From positions 1-37,472 of the forward strand of contig DUEX01000017.1 in NCBI GenBank assembly GCA_011170325.1: a stretch of DNA of 37,472 bases, written 5' to 3'. The position numbers and the translations under genes were made by a program. Of the stretch, positions 1-8,091 are shown one piece after another; the first letter of the stretch is position 1; each line of letters starts with the position of its first letter. A model generated the notes under the pieces. The model worked only from the letters and a program-made list of their open reading frames with translations. It made no database searches and was not told where the DNA came from. The DNA comes from Dehalococcoidia bacterium (lineage in GTDB: Bacteria; Chloroflexota; Dehalococcoidia; GIF9; UBA5629).

Positions 1-151
1 TGTTCTCGTTTGGCAGTGTCCATTCAAGATTAAATTTGAAACCAAATAAATCTTCATATAACGCTACTGCCTGTTTCATGTTTTTGTTCTCCACGGCAAT
101 CGCTACTTCTTGCATTATTTCTACCTTTGGCTCTTCAGCTTCATAACTCAT
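1..151 (-). CDS. VOC/glyoxalase-fold protein, N-terminal part only
   Basis: The gene begins at an ATG at 151-149 and leaves the window at position 1, so only about 50 residues are visible. A GAAAGGAG ribosome binding site lies nine bases upstream. After an acidic leader the sequence reads VAIAVENKNMKQAVALYED followed by LFGFKFN. This is the opening strand-helix pattern of vicinal-oxygen-chelate proteins (glyoxalase, dioxygenase and bleomycin-resistance fold), in which a helix with xAVxFYxxxLGF leads into the second strand. Metal ligands and the substrate pocket lie outside the window, so no reaction can be assigned. It is the last visible gene of the minus-strand cassette that starts at 4085. 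Confidence 0.6.
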   Translation of the reverse strand, partial: MSYEAEEPKVEIMQEVAIAVENKNMKQAVALYEDLFGFKFNLEWTLPNEN

Positions 152-219
152 TTTTGAAATCTCCTTTCTGTATTTTGCTTCCTGAGCCAGGCAATCCTTG
201 ATAGCTTAGCCATTAAAGC

Positions 220-870
220 TTATGGCTTTGGTTCTTTCCTCAGGAAAATCTTTAGACTCCTGATGTCTCCTACTCCTTTCAAACTGGAAACCATGGCGAC
301 CAGGGTATTGCTGATGATGTCTTTAGGAAAAGCAGTTAGTGGTACAGGGCTATTGTTCACATAAATAGAGACACGTTCCCTCTGAGGCTCTATGAAACCT
401 TTTTCCAAGAGGTCAGCCAGGCCCTTGATATCCTGCAAAGAGAACTGTCTGGTCTTGGTTTCAAGTAGTTCATCAGTGGCTATAGCTGTGAGTTTCCTAA
501 GGGAGCTAAACGGTGGTCCAGCTTCCTTGCGATGAACCTCTATCTTAGGCGCGTTGCTCTGCTTAAATCCTTCAGCCAAGATAATGTCATAGTCTTCGCC
601 AAAGAAGCAAGCTATCTCATCAAGGCTAAGGTCCCGTGCAATGGGCTCGATTAGTGCAATCTTATCTGGGGAAACGGTGGCTGTAGCTTCACTTCCGGCC
701 TGAATATGGCGCCAGCTATCCTTGCCTGGTGTGTCAAAAGCCAATCCACGAGAGGCATGCTTGATGGTAGCTACTCGATAACCTCTCGATTTTAGTTCCA
801 AAATCAGTTTCTCTATCAGGGTAGTCTTTCCTGATTTTGATTTACCCACAATTGAAACTATGGGAGGCAT
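220..870 (-). CDS. mobB: MobB-like molybdopterin-guanine dinucleotide biosynthesis GTPase
   Basis: The 216-residue protein opens with a strand and the P-loop GKSKSGKTT at residues 9-17, followed by the helix IEKLILELKSRGYRVATIKH, which is typical of MobB. The motif DTPGKDS lies near residue 46 and ILAEGFKQ near residue 98, both family hallmarks. MobB binds GTP and assists MobA in attaching GMP to molybdopterin, making the dinucleotide cofactor of molybdo- and tungsto-enzymes. It is longer than the usual 165-175 residues, with an extra C-terminal segment of about 60 residues of unknown role. The ATG start follows a GGGAG-type site at somewhat long spacing. It follows the methyltransferase gene by 36 bp. 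No molybdoenzyme is encoded in the window. Confidence 0.88.
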   Translation of the reverse strand: MPPIVSIVGKSKSGKTTLIEKLILELKSRGYRVATIKHASRGLAFDTPGKDSWRHIQAGSEATATVSPDKIALIEPIARDLSLDEIACFFGEDYDIILAEGFKQSNAPKIEVHRKEAGPPFSSLRKLTAIATDELLETKTRQFSLQDIKGLADLLEKGFIEPQRERVSIYVNNSPVPLTAFPKDIISNTLVAMVSSLKGVGDIRSLKIFLRKEPKP

Positions 871-906
871 TCTCTATTTCTCTCCCTTCTAGTCCCGCTT
901 CTTCAC

Positions 907-1581
907 CTAGTTTTTCCCAGCCACAATCACCGTGAATCCAGCACCAGGAGAAAAACCTTGTTGTGGGGGCTCTATATGCTCTACCTTATCAGGCTTCTGA
1001 AACAGTGTTGAGATAACTTTTTCGATTGAAAAGCCAGCCTGCGTCAGGAGCATCTCAACTTCTGCGTAATTGTAGAAGGCAGCATGCTTGTAAAAATGGT
1101 GTCCTATCTCCTTCTTTAACTCATAAATTTCCCCCCAGGGGCTTTCTCGCAACACCAAGCCAGACACTAGTTTCCCACCATTTTTAAGGAGGCGATTGGC
1201 CTCCACTAGAGTCTTCGGGGATGAGTCTACAAAACATAGGGTGATGATGAGAAGTGCTGTCCCAAAAGTTTCGCTTTCAAAGGGAGTTTTCTCTCCTATT
1301 CCAAGAAACGTATTTATACCTCGATTCCTAGCTATCTTAAGAAGCTCGATTGATGGATCCAGCCCGTTCTCTATTCCTAATGCTTGGGCAAAACGACCGC
1401 TACCCACTCCGATTTCAAGCCATGGCTTTGGTAGTGGAGACAAGACCTGCTGCAAGGCTTGAACTTCTATAGCGAAGATAAGCTTCCCTCTATCTTCTTC
1501 AAACCAAGAATCATATTCCGAAGCCATGGAATTGAAGGCAGAAACTTTTAACTTTGTCATCTCCTGTAAGACTTTTTCCAC
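907..1581 (-). CDS. Class I SAM-dependent methyltransferase (Methyltransf_11 type)
   Basis: The predicted 224 residues contain the SAM-binding motif I, WLEIGVGSGRFAQALG, at about 54-69, and an acidic motif II region around GLDPS (73-77). A post-motif stretch of the type LLIITLCFVDSP and the step LVEANRLLKNGGKLV follow, as in Methyltransf_11/UbiE-like enzymes. The substrate cannot be read from the sequence. The start is uncertain. A GTG at 1581 has an AAGGAG site only two to three bases away. An ATG at 1560 directly abuts AGGAG, giving 217 residues. Both overlap or touch the end of the scaffold gene (stop at 1557-1559), so translation is probably coupled. Confidence 0.8.
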   Translation of the reverse strand: MEKVLQEMTKLKVSAFNSMASEYDSWFEEDRGKLIFAIEVQALQQVLSPLPKPWLEIGVGSGRFAQALGIENGLDPSIELLKIARNRGINTFLGIGEKTPFESETFGTALLIITLCFVDSSPKTLVEANRLLKNGGKLVSGLVLRESPWGEIYELKKEIGHHFYKHAAFYNYAEVEMLLTQAGFSIEKVISTLFQKPDKVEHIEPPQQGFSPGAGFTVIVAGKN

Positions 1582-2003
1582 GGCTCCTTTTTTAAAGCTA
1601 AGTAATCCTGAATTGCTGCTTTAACGGTGTCTGCCGCTAGGAGAGTACAGTGAAGGCTATCTTCGGGTAATCCGCCTAAAGCCTCCAAAATCTCACCCTG
1701 ATTCACCCCCAGTGCTTGAGCGATACTCCTGCCCTTGACCATTTCTGTTGCTATGCTGCCGCAGGCAATACTGGTGCCGCAGCCATCTGTCCAGAAAGCA
1801 ACATCCTTTATCTTACCATCCTTCACCTTAATCCATATCTCCATAGTATCGCCACAAGCACCGGTTACACTACCAAAACCATCGGCACCGGGAATGCTGC
1901 CTACATTTCGGGGATTCATAGCGTGGTCGATAACCGTTTCGGTATATATTCGCTTCATCTCTGCCATTATCTGGTTTTCCAGTTCATCAAACTCCGTAAC
2001 CAC
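1557..2003 (-). CDS. NifU/IscU-like iron-sulfur cluster scaffold protein
   Basis: With the start proposed here (GTG at 2003) the protein has 148 residues. AAGGAG lies six bases upstream and overlaps the TAA of the preceding mrp gene. A longer open frame reaching 2111 would run deep into mrp and has no such site. The three cluster-binding cysteine motifs of the IscU fold are present: GACGD (C50), GCGTS (C75) and HCT (C119). A fourth cysteine, C81, sits in IACGS. IscU/NifU proteins build [2Fe-2S] or [4Fe-4S] clusters before transfer to target proteins. Its place behind the Mrp ATPase and near the large Hdr operon suggests a role in loading iron-sulfur enzymes, but no desulfurase (NifS/IscS) is visible in the window. 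Confidence 0.85.
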   Translation of the reverse strand: MVTEFDELENQIMAEMKRIYTETVIDHAMNPRNVGSIPGADGFGSVTGACGDTMEIWIKVKDGKIKDVAFWTDGCGTSIACGSIATEMVKGRSIAQALGVNQGEILEALGGLPEDSLHCTLLAADTVKAAIQDYLALKKEPWKKSYRR

Positions 2004-2013
2004 TCTGATCTCC

Positions 2014-3036
2014 TTAAACGTTCTCTGTCTGTTTTGGTTTAAGCGGCAGTGCCTCAGCAAATTTCTGGGCAAGAGAGTCGAATACATCCGAGCTGTAGCG
2101 CTCGATCTCACCTCTGTCGCAAAGCCGGGCCAGCTCAGGGTCGATAGGTATCTGGGCTAAAAGAGATGCCCCAGCTATCTTTGCCATTTCATCGCCCTTA
2201 CTCTCGCCAAAAAGTTCCAGCCTTTTCCCAGTATCAGGCAGAGTGAAATAGCTCATGTTTTCCACTACTCCTAAAATAGGGACATTCATTTGTTTAGCCA
2301 TTTTCATTGCTTTCCTTACTACCATTGCTGCCAGCTCTTGAGGGGTGAATACTATAACTACACCGGATACTGGTATGGACTGCATTACAGTCAACGGAGC
2401 ATCGGCAGTGCCTGGTGGCAGGTCGACTATAAGGCAATCGAGCTGGCCCCAGAGCACGTCTTCCCAGAACTGCTGAATAGCTTTGCCAATAAGAGGTCCA
2501 CGCCAGATAACCGCATCATCCTCATGCTCTAGGACAAGATTGATAGACATAACCCCAATGCCCATTCTAGATAAAACCGGCAGGATGCCAGTATCGCTGC
2601 CACTGGGGCGAGCACCAGTCAAACCGAACATCTTGGGAATACTAGGACCGGTGATGTCGGCATCAAGAATGCCAACTCCCTTCCCTTGACGGGCGAGGGC
2701 AATGCTGAGAAGTGCTGCCACGAGGGATTTGCCTACACCACCCTTGCCGCTCATTACGGCAACCACATAGCCGATATCGTTAACTTCGTTGGGTTTAGCT
2801 TCTATAAAATTGACGCTTGCCTCATTTACCCCTGGCAGTTTCTTAGTAACATCGCTAACTTTGCCCTTGAGCCAGTCCTGAACATCTGAGTTCATAGCTA
2901 CGGAGGCAAGAGTGATATCGACTTTTTGGTTGGAAACGGTGATGTCACGAACTAAATTGAGCCTTACCAGACTGCGCATAGCACCTGGAACTAGCACCTC
3001 TTCCAAGTTCTGTCTTACCTGCGCTTCAGTTGCCAT
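2014..3036 (-). CDS. mrp: Mrp/NBP35-family P-loop ATPase (Fe-S carrier type)
   Basis: The 340-residue protein has an N-terminal MIP18/DUF59 domain (about 1-80) and then a MinD-like ATPase. The deviant Walker A SGKGGVGKS is at 96-104, the DADITGPS switch at about 125-132 and the DLPPGTAD motif near 205. This order is that of bacterial Mrp/ApbC proteins, which carry and transfer [4Fe-4S] clusters. One feature is odd: the C-terminal ENMSYF segment is followed by L266 and T269 where the family normally has the two cysteines of CPxC that hold the bridging cluster. Thus ATPase function looks intact but cluster binding may be lost or done differently. It lies 27 bp after the NifX-like gene and 10 bp before the scaffold gene. 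Confidence 0.9.
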   Translation of the reverse strand: MATEAQVRQNLEEVLVPGAMRSLVRLNLVRDITVSNQKVDITLASVAMNSDVQDWLKGKVSDVTKKLPGVNEASVNFIEAKPNEVNDIGYVVAVMSGKGGVGKSLVAALLSIALARQGKGVGILDADITGPSIPKMFGLTGARPSGSDTGILPVLSRMGIGVMSINLVLEHEDDAVIWRGPLIGKAIQQFWEDVLWGQLDCLIVDLPPGTADAPLTVMQSIPVSGVVIVFTPQELAAMVVRKAMKMAKQMNVPILGVVENMSYFTLPDTGKRLELFGESKGDEMAKIAGASLLAQIPIDPELARLCDRGEIERYSSDVFDSLAQKFAEALPLKPKQTENV

Positions 3037-3062
3037 CGACTTTAGTCCTTGGAATCCGTGTC

Positions 3063-3401
3063 CTAGTGGTCACATATATTATCGCCTGTAGCTAATTTAC
3101 CTTCTATGCAGTTCAGAACCGCCTTCTCCGGGTCACCTTCTAGAGCACCAATGACGACCTCGATTCGATTTTGTCTGAACAGACCCTGCGCCCGGGAGCC
3201 CATGCCACTGGCTATAACAACAGAGGCTCCTTCCTCTGCCAGCCATATTGGAAGCAGACCAGGTTCGTGTCCTGGGGAAGCGATGATTTCCTTTCCTACA
3301 ATCTCTTTCCTTGCCTCATCAACATCGAAGAAGGCAAACTGCTGGCAATGGCCAAAGTGTGCAGCTACTCTTCCATCAGTCACCGGAACAGCATACCTCA
3401 T
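3063..3401 (-). CDS. NifX/NafY-like dinitrogenase iron-molybdenum cofactor-binding family protein
   Basis: This 112-residue protein starts MRYAVPVTDGRVAAHFGHC and ends with a GDNICDH-type tail. These are the two ends of the small NifX/NifB-C/NafY fold (COG1433). The conserved AxHFGHC stretch, VIASGMGSRA near the middle and the C-terminal Cys-Asp-His are all present. Relatives bind iron-sulfur or FeMo-cofactor precursors in nitrogen fixers, but many anaerobes without nitrogenase carry such proteins, often beside Mrp ATPases as here. No nif structural genes are seen, so a general metal-cluster handling role is the more likely reading. The start follows AAGGAG at six bases. Confidence 0.85.
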   Translation of the reverse strand: MRYAVPVTDGRVAAHFGHCQQFAFFDVDEARKEIVGKEIIASPGHEPGLLPIWLAEEGASVVIASGMGSRAQGLFRQNRIEVVIGALEGDPEKAVLNCIEGKLATGDNICDH

Positions 3402-3434
3402 TTTGCTCTCCTTAGTTTAATTTCAGCATATGTT

Positions 3435-3527
3435 TCAACAAACTTTAACCTCTACAGCACGCATCTTCATAGGGCAAGGCAATGGTTCGCAGCATTCTGT
3501 TCTGCCACAGCAAGCTGCAATCTTCAT
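3435..3527 (-). CDS. Putative 30-residue cysteine-rich peptide
   Basis: A short frame lies in the gap between the NifX-like gene and the 96-residue hypothetical gene. It begins at an ATG at 3527-3525, preceded by a GGGGAAGG stretch, and ends at TGA 3435-3437. It encodes 30 residues of which six are cysteines. The core is ACCGRTECCEPLPC. This closely repeats CCGRTERCETPPC from the C-terminus of the FmdB-type zinc-ribbon protein two genes upstream, which supports it being a real coding sequence. The cysteine pattern suggests metal or cluster binding. It could alternatively be a degenerate copy of that tail. Function unknown. Confidence 0.45.
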   Translation of the reverse strand: MKIAACCGRTECCEPLPCPMKMRAVEVKVC

Positions 3528-3549
3528 AGCCTTCCCCTTCCAGGCCTAG

Positions 3550-3840
3550 CTAATCTATCTCTATCTCATACTTGGGTTTACCTTCCTCTAAGTTTATTAT
3601 GAGCTTGACTTCCTTTCCATTGGCCAGGTATTTTTCGGATTCATCGCGAATTTTTGCTAACTCTGGCGATTTTAGCAAAGATATAAGGGCTTCAAATCTT
3701 TTTTCAAGCTCCCTTCTGCCTTCATTCCCTTTCAGGAGTTCCCTGAGGCAATTCCCGTATTCTTGCTCAGCCAAGCATTTTATGCATTTTCCTGGTATCT
3801 CCACAGTTGAATATGTCGGTTTAAGCTCTATTTTGTCCAT
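3550..3840 (-). CDS. Small hypothetical protein with N-terminal CxxC
   Basis: I do not recognise this 96-residue protein. It has a cysteine motif near the N-terminus (GKCIKC, then a further Cys ten residues on), a central predicted helical region rich in Glu, Lys and Arg (about 36-72), and a C-terminal beta-like stretch. Its ATG at 3840 lies inside the end of the FmdB-type gene (13-bp overlap, AGGAAG directly before the ATG), so it is probably translationally coupled to that gene. The cysteines and the neighbours (zinc ribbon, Cys-rich peptide, NifX-like protein) hint at metal handling, but that is only context. Confidence 0.68.
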   Translation of the reverse strand: MDKIELKPTYSTVEIPGKCIKCLAEQEYGNCLRELLKGNEGRRELEKRFEALISLLKSPELAKIRDESEKYLANGKEVKLIINLEEGKPKYEIEID

Positions 3841-4085
3841 CTTCCTAATCTTCTCTGGCAGACATCACCTGTAGAGCAAGGAGGTGTTTCACATCGTTCT
3901 GTCCTGCCGCAGCAAGTGGTACCTGGCGCTCTGGTCTCAGTTCTCACTAGGTAAGAAGCAGAGACAAGCCTCTCCAGCTGGCCACTGCCACAACTAGGGC
4001 ACCGAATAGCCTTGCTGTCAGAACTACGGACCAATATCTCCGATACCTTCTCACATTGTTGACATTTATAGTCGTAAACTGGCAT
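3828..4085 (-). CDS. FmdB-family zinc-ribbon protein with Cys-rich tail
   Basis: The 85-residue protein begins MPVYDYKCQQC and has a second pair, CPSCGS, at about 34-37. This is the CxxC-x(n)-CxxC zinc ribbon of the FmdB regulatory family. The first 50 residues match the family domain. The tail is unusual: residues about 57-77 contain CCGRTERCETPPC and a further Cys, the same pattern as the small peptide at 3435-3527. FmdB was named from a formylmethanofuran dehydrogenase operon, but its molecular role is poorly known. It is the first gene of the cassette and follows a 187-bp gap after the HdrA gene at 4273-6234. The gap shows no promoter I would defend. The ribosome binding site is weak (CAGGT). 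Confidence 0.85.
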   Translation of the reverse strand: MPVYDYKCQQCEKVSEILVRSSDSKAIRCPSCGSGQLERLVSASYLVRTETRAPGTTCCGRTERCETPPCSTGDVCQRRLGRWTK

Positions 4086-4272
4086 TACCTGTTTTCTACT
4101 CTTAGCTTCTTATTACTGCTTGCTTGGTGGCGTTCAATAGCTGGTACACAAGGAGAACTCTTCACAATACAATCACCAATAGCAAGGTATCAGGGTCACA
4201 TGCTTATCAAATCTGCCCCTTATATAGACATATCAGTCGCGCAGAAGCCCATAGTCTTCGGCGAAAAGAGAA

Positions 4273-6234
4273 TCATACTAGCACCCCTTCTATCTCGGCC
4301 ATTATCTGCTCAGTGGTGAAGTGCTTGCTGGTGATGGCTCCTGATGGGCAAGCGGCAGCACAAGTGCCACAACCTTTGCATAAAGCCTCGTTAACCCGAC
4401 ATACCTCCTTATCTTCAATGAAAGAAATAGCTCCGTAAGGACAGAGAAATTCGCAGATTCGACAACCTGAGCATTTTTCCTCATCAATAATGGAGGTAGC
4501 TGCCTCTATCTCAACCTTACCTTTGCTGATTAAGGCTAAAACTCGGGCAGCGGCTGCCGAAGCCTGGGACACTGTATCTGGGATATCCTTTGGTCCCTGG
4601 CAGCAGCCCACTACGTAGATTCCCTCGGTCATGGTAGCCACTGGGTCCAGCTTGGGGTGGCGCTCTAAAAAGAAACCATCAGCCTTGCGACTGATAGATA
4701 AGATATGAGCCACTTCATTGGCATCTTGCTGTGACTCAATGGCAGCACACAGGACAACCATATCAGCAGGCACCTGGGTCACCTTACTATTATCAGGGTC
4801 CTCAGCGGTGATAATTAACCTCCCCTGGTCTGCTTCCTTTCCGTTGGCACTAGTGACCTGCTGCACCTTCCCACGAACGAAGTTGACTCCTTCCTTGACC
4901 AACCGCTGGTAGAAATCCTCATAATCCTTGCCAAAGCAGCGGATATCAGTAAATATTTGATATACCATACTGTTAGTCTTTTCTTTAATAAGGTGGGAAT
5001 GCTTCAAGGCATACATGCAGCATACCCGTGAGCAATAATCATGATAATTCTCATCACGGCTGCCGATACAGTGAACAAGGGCTACACTTCGTGGAATAGA
5101 ACCATCCTTTAATTGAATATTGCCGCCGGTGGGACCTGTGGCATTGCACAGTCTCTCGAACTGAAGTCCGGTAATAACATTGTCAAATTTCCCATAGCCA
5201 TATTGAGTAGCAATGGAAGGGTCAAAGGTCTGAAAGCCAGTAGCCACGATGATATTACCTACTTCTACCTCCACCAACTTGTCCTCCTGTTCAAAATCAA
5301 TAGCCCCCGCCTCACAGAATTTCTCACAAGCACGGCACTTACCCTTCTGAAAGTAGGCACAGTTCTGCCGATCAATGACGGGAACATTGGGCACTGCTTG
5401 GGGAAAGGGGGTATAGATAACCTTCCGCTGCCCTAAACCCATGTCGAACTCGCTGGTTACTTTCCACGGACACTTCTCCTGACAAAGGCCACAACCGGTG
5501 CACTTCTCCTCGTCGACATACCTAGCCTTTTTCCTGATCTTGGCCTTGAAGCTGCCGACATAACCTGACACCTCTTCAACTTCACTGTAAGAGAGTAACT
5601 CAATATAAGGATGTGAGCCCACTTGGCTCATTTTTGGAGTTAAGATGCAGGCGGAGCAGTCCAGAGTGGGGAAAGTCTTGTCCAGTTGAATCATATGTCC
5701 GCCGATAGAAGGCTCACGCTCCACCAAGTAGACCTTGTGATAAGAGTCAGCAATTTCCAAGGCTGCTTGGATACCTGCGATACCTCCACCTACTATCAAT
5801 GTGTTTGAATTTACGGGAACCTCTCTTATTTCGAGGGGCTCATGGTAGAAGACTCGCCGTACTGCAGCTTGTACCAAGGCCTGAGCCTTTTCTGTGGCTT
5901 TTTCGTGATCTTCAGTTACCCAAGAGCAATGCTCCCGAATATTAGCCATCTGGAATGAGTAGCGGTTCAGCCCTGCCTCTTCACAGACCCGGCGGAAGGT
6001 AGGTTCGTGCATATGAGGAGAGCAAGAGGCAACTATGACCCGGTTCAGCCCCAATTCCTTAATATCCCGCCCTATCATTTCTTGACCAGGCTCAGAGCAC
6101 ATGAACTTGTAATCCCGGGCTATTACTACTGAATCTAGAGTGCCAGCATACTGGCTTACCTGGGCTACATCTACCGTTCCGGCAATATTACTGCCACAGT
6201 GGCAGATATATACTCCTATTCTCACCTCTTCCAT
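4273..6234 (-). CDS. hdrA: HdrA-like flavin/iron-sulfur subunit (conventional form)
   Basis: The 653-residue protein has the full HdrA layout. An N-terminal cluster domain starts with C11-x-C13 and CSEPG near 46. An FAD Rossmann motif GGGIAGIQAALE lies near 148, the HdrA signature DCSACILTPKM near 195, and a ferredoxin motif CTGCGLCQEKC near 246. A CRACEKFC segment is near 316 and two C-terminal [4Fe-4S] ferredoxin motifs lie at C588-C598 and C619-C629. HdrA is the flavin-based bifurcation centre in heterodisulfide reductases. It is the last gene of the hdr-flx operon, 38 bp after flxA, with GGAG five bases before the ATG. By eye it is roughly three-quarters identical to the HdrA at 18268-20232. 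It lacks the large insertion found in the fused HdrA at 9370-12720. Confidence 0.95.
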   Translation of the reverse strand: MEEVRIGVYICHCGSNIAGTVDVAQVSQYAGTLDSVVIARDYKFMCSEPGQEMIGRDIKELGLNRVIVASCSPHMHEPTFRRVCEEAGLNRYSFQMANIREHCSWVTEDHEKATEKAQALVQAAVRRVFYHEPLEIREVPVNSNTLIVGGGIAGIQAALEIADSYHKVYLVEREPSIGGHMIQLDKTFPTLDCSACILTPKMSQVGSHPYIELLSYSEVEEVSGYVGSFKAKIRKKARYVDEEKCTGCGLCQEKCPWKVTSEFDMGLGQRKVIYTPFPQAVPNVPVIDRQNCAYFQKGKCRACEKFCEAGAIDFEQEDKLVEVEVGNIIVATGFQTFDPSIATQYGYGKFDNVITGLQFERLCNATGPTGGNIQLKDGSIPRSVALVHCIGSRDENYHDYCSRVCCMYALKHSHLIKEKTNSMVYQIFTDIRCFGKDYEDFYQRLVKEGVNFVRGKVQQVTSANGKEADQGRLIITAEDPDNSKVTQVPADMVVLCAAIESQQDANEVAHILSISRKADGFFLERHPKLDPVATMTEGIYVVGCCQGPKDIPDTVSQASAAAARVLALISKGKVEIEAATSIIDEEKCSGCRICEFLCPYGAISFIEDKEVCRVNEALCKGCGTCAAACPSGAITSKHFTTEQIMAEIEGVLV

Positions 6235-6272
6235 ACTAGCTCCAATCCTTTAGCCTTTGAATTGATACCTCG

Positions 6273-7133
6273 CTATGGCTGCTCTAAAAACTGCGATATC
6301 TGCTCTAGGGTGAATACCGGGCCATCCTGACAGACATACTTGTCACCCACATTGCATCGAGCACATTTACCCAAGCCGCACTTCATTTTAGCTTCCAGTG
6401 TAGTGACAATCTGGTCGTCTTTAAAGCCTAGCCCCTTTAGCACCGCTAAGGTGAAGTGAATCATTATCGGGGGGCCACAGATAATAGCAATGGCATTATC
6501 TGGTGAGGGTGCTAATTCCCTCAATACATCGGGGACCAAAGCCACTCGCCCTCCCCAGTGCTCATCGCCCCTGTCAACGGTGAGCTCCAGTTGAGTTCTA
6601 GGTGCTTCCATCCAAGTCTGAAACTCTGGCCTGAACACTAGGTCCTGAGGCGTGCGTGCCCCGTTAATGACTAGCAAATTCCCATAATTGTCTCTCTGTT
6701 CGAGTATTTTGTTGATCACCGGCCGTAATGGCGCCATCCCAATGCCACCGCCGATGATGACCATGTTCTTCCCCGCATAATCTTCCAAAGGGAAGTAGTT
6801 GCCGAAGGGCCCTCTCACTCCTAGGGTGTCCCCTGGCTCTAGTTCATGAAGTGCCCTGGTCACCGTGCCAATTTGCCGTACAGCGAATTCCAGGTCATCC
6901 TGATGCCGAGGCAAAGACACGATACCAAAGGGAGCCTCACCCTCCCCAAAGGCAGAGAGAAAGGCGAATTGCCCCGGCTTGTAGTCGAAGCTACCTCTGA
7001 TAGCAGCGTCCTCCAGTTCCACACGCAGAAGCTTGACATCAGGCGTCAGCTCGACAGTGCTTTTTATAGTTGCCAGATATGGCAGAAAAGGATTCTCAAG
7101 CCCCACTCTTGGCCTCCAACTGCTGAAGGTCAT
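6273..7133 (-). CDS. flxA: FlxA/AsrB-like FAD-NAD(P)H oxidoreductase subunit
   Basis: The protein has a ferredoxin-reductase-type FAD domain (YKPGQFAFLSAFGEGEAPFG near residue 52), a nucleotide-binding domain (IIGGGIGMAPLRPVI near 126; ICGPPIM near 218) and a C-terminal cluster site C252, C257, C260, C268 as in PyrK/AsrB proteins. Such subunits pass electrons between NAD(P)H and iron-sulfur partners. In sulfate reducers the FlxA protein feeds NADH electrons to HdrABC. The ATG at 7133 gives 286 residues and a 38-bp overlap with flxB, with GGGAG seven bases upstream. A GTG at 7106, with TGGAGG six bases upstream, would give 277 residues and begin close to the family's NPxLPYLA motif. Either start is possible. 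Confidence 0.9.
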   Translation of the reverse strand: MTFSSWRPRVGLENPFLPYLATIKSTVELTPDVKLLRVELEDAAIRGSFDYKPGQFAFLSAFGEGEAPFGIVSLPRHQDDLEFAVRQIGTVTRALHELEPGDTLGVRGPFGNYFPLEDYAGKNMVIIGGGIGMAPLRPVINKILEQRDNYGNLLVINGARTPQDLVFRPEFQTWMEAPRTQLELTVDRGDEHWGGRVALVPDVLRELAPSPDNAIAIICGPPIMIHFTLAVLKGLGFKDDQIVTTLEAKMKCGLGKCARCNVGDKYVCQDGPVFTLEQISQFLEQP

Positions 7134-8091
7134 CTATAATCTCCCGAATATCTATATTCACTGGGCAGGCTTTAATGCACCGGCCACACCCAACACAGGC
7201 GATATCTTGGAATTGCTCCGGGAAATAGAGCAGCTTATGATAGAAGCGTTGCTTTAACCGGGACCCCTTCGTAGCCCTCGGATTATAACCCCCAGCAATG
7301 CGGGTGAAGCCTGAAGATTGACAGCTCTCCCAACTCCGTACTCGTTCAATGTTTCCCCTATCAGAATAGTCCCGCACATCAAAGCAATAGCAGGTAGGAC
7401 AGACATAGGCACAGATACTGCAGTGTAGGCATCGGTCTGCAAGTCGCTCCCAGTAAGTATCGTCAAAGAGTCCCTTCATCGCTGGCATGACGTCCTTAAT
7501 AGGAACTGCCCGGGGCTCAGGTGGTGTAGGCAATACCCCCTCATATTCTGTGAAGCTCTCAGGTAATAGCATCTTGCCCTTTTTACTCGTAACTTGAACA
7601 ATATAGCCAACCTCTATCTCAGTCAGCAAGATATCTACATAGCTCGCATCATTGGGCGCGCTGCCCATACTGGTGCAGAAACACTCCGGCCGAGCTTGGC
7701 GGCAGGAGAGTCCAACAAGCACTGTTCGAGCATGTCGCTCCCGATACAGGGCATCACTCGGCTCCTGCAGGAGGGGCTTGTCCATTAAGGCAATGCCTCT
7801 GGCATCGCAGGGGCGCACCCCGAAGATGAGTGCGTCTCTCTCCACCATGGCTGGGACTAACTTGGTTTGCCCATCATTCCTCTGTACTGAGAAAAGGGTT
7901 TCCGTGGGGGGCAGAAACCACCCTTTAGGTGGGAGTGTGGTGTTATCGAAATCAAGGTCAACTTCCTCCGCTTTAGAGATAGGTTGAAATAAAGTCAGCC
8001 CCTGAACCCGAACTGGTGCAATGACGACATGCTCATGAAGCAGCAAATCGAGCCAACGAATCAGATTATCCTTAGACGCAAGCAAGTTCAT
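7096..8091 (-). CDS. flxB: FlxB/AsrA-like 4Fe-4S ferredoxin subunit
   Basis: The 331-residue protein has two clear [4Fe-4S] motifs near its C-terminus: C221-x2-C224-x2-C227-x3-C231 (CLHCSICAYVC) and C299-x2-C302-x2-C305-x3-C309 (CVGCGRCIKAC). The N-terminal 200 residues include GVRPCDARG near 93 and CFCTSMG near 137, as in anaerobic sulfite reductase subunit A and FlxB proteins. It likely relays electrons between FlxA and FlxC or HdrA. Its ATG overlaps the TGA of flxC by four bases, so translation is coupled. The protein is cytoplasmic, with no signal or membrane segments. Confidence 0.9.
   Translation of the reverse strand: MNLLASKDNLIRWLDLLLHEHVVIAPVRVQGLTLFQPISKAEEVDLDFDNTTLPPKGWFLPPTETLFSVQRNDGQTKLVPAMVERDALIFGVRPCDARGIALMDKPLLQEPSDALYRERHARTVLVGLSCRQARPECFCTSMGSAPNDASYVDILLTEIEVGYIVQVTSKKGKMLLPESFTEYEGVLPTPPEPRAVPIKDVMPAMKGLFDDTYWERLADRCLHCSICAYVCPTCYCFDVRDYSDRGNIERVRSWESCQSSGFTRIAGGYNPRATKGSRLKQRFYHKLLYFPEQFQDIACVGCGRCIKACPVNIDIREIIDDLQQLEAKSGA

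Noticed and set aside
2004-2111. A 36-residue N-terminal extension of the NifU-like protein
   Set aside because: It would lie almost wholly inside the end of mrp. The GTG at 2003 has an ideal ribosome binding site and gives the family's usual N-terminus.
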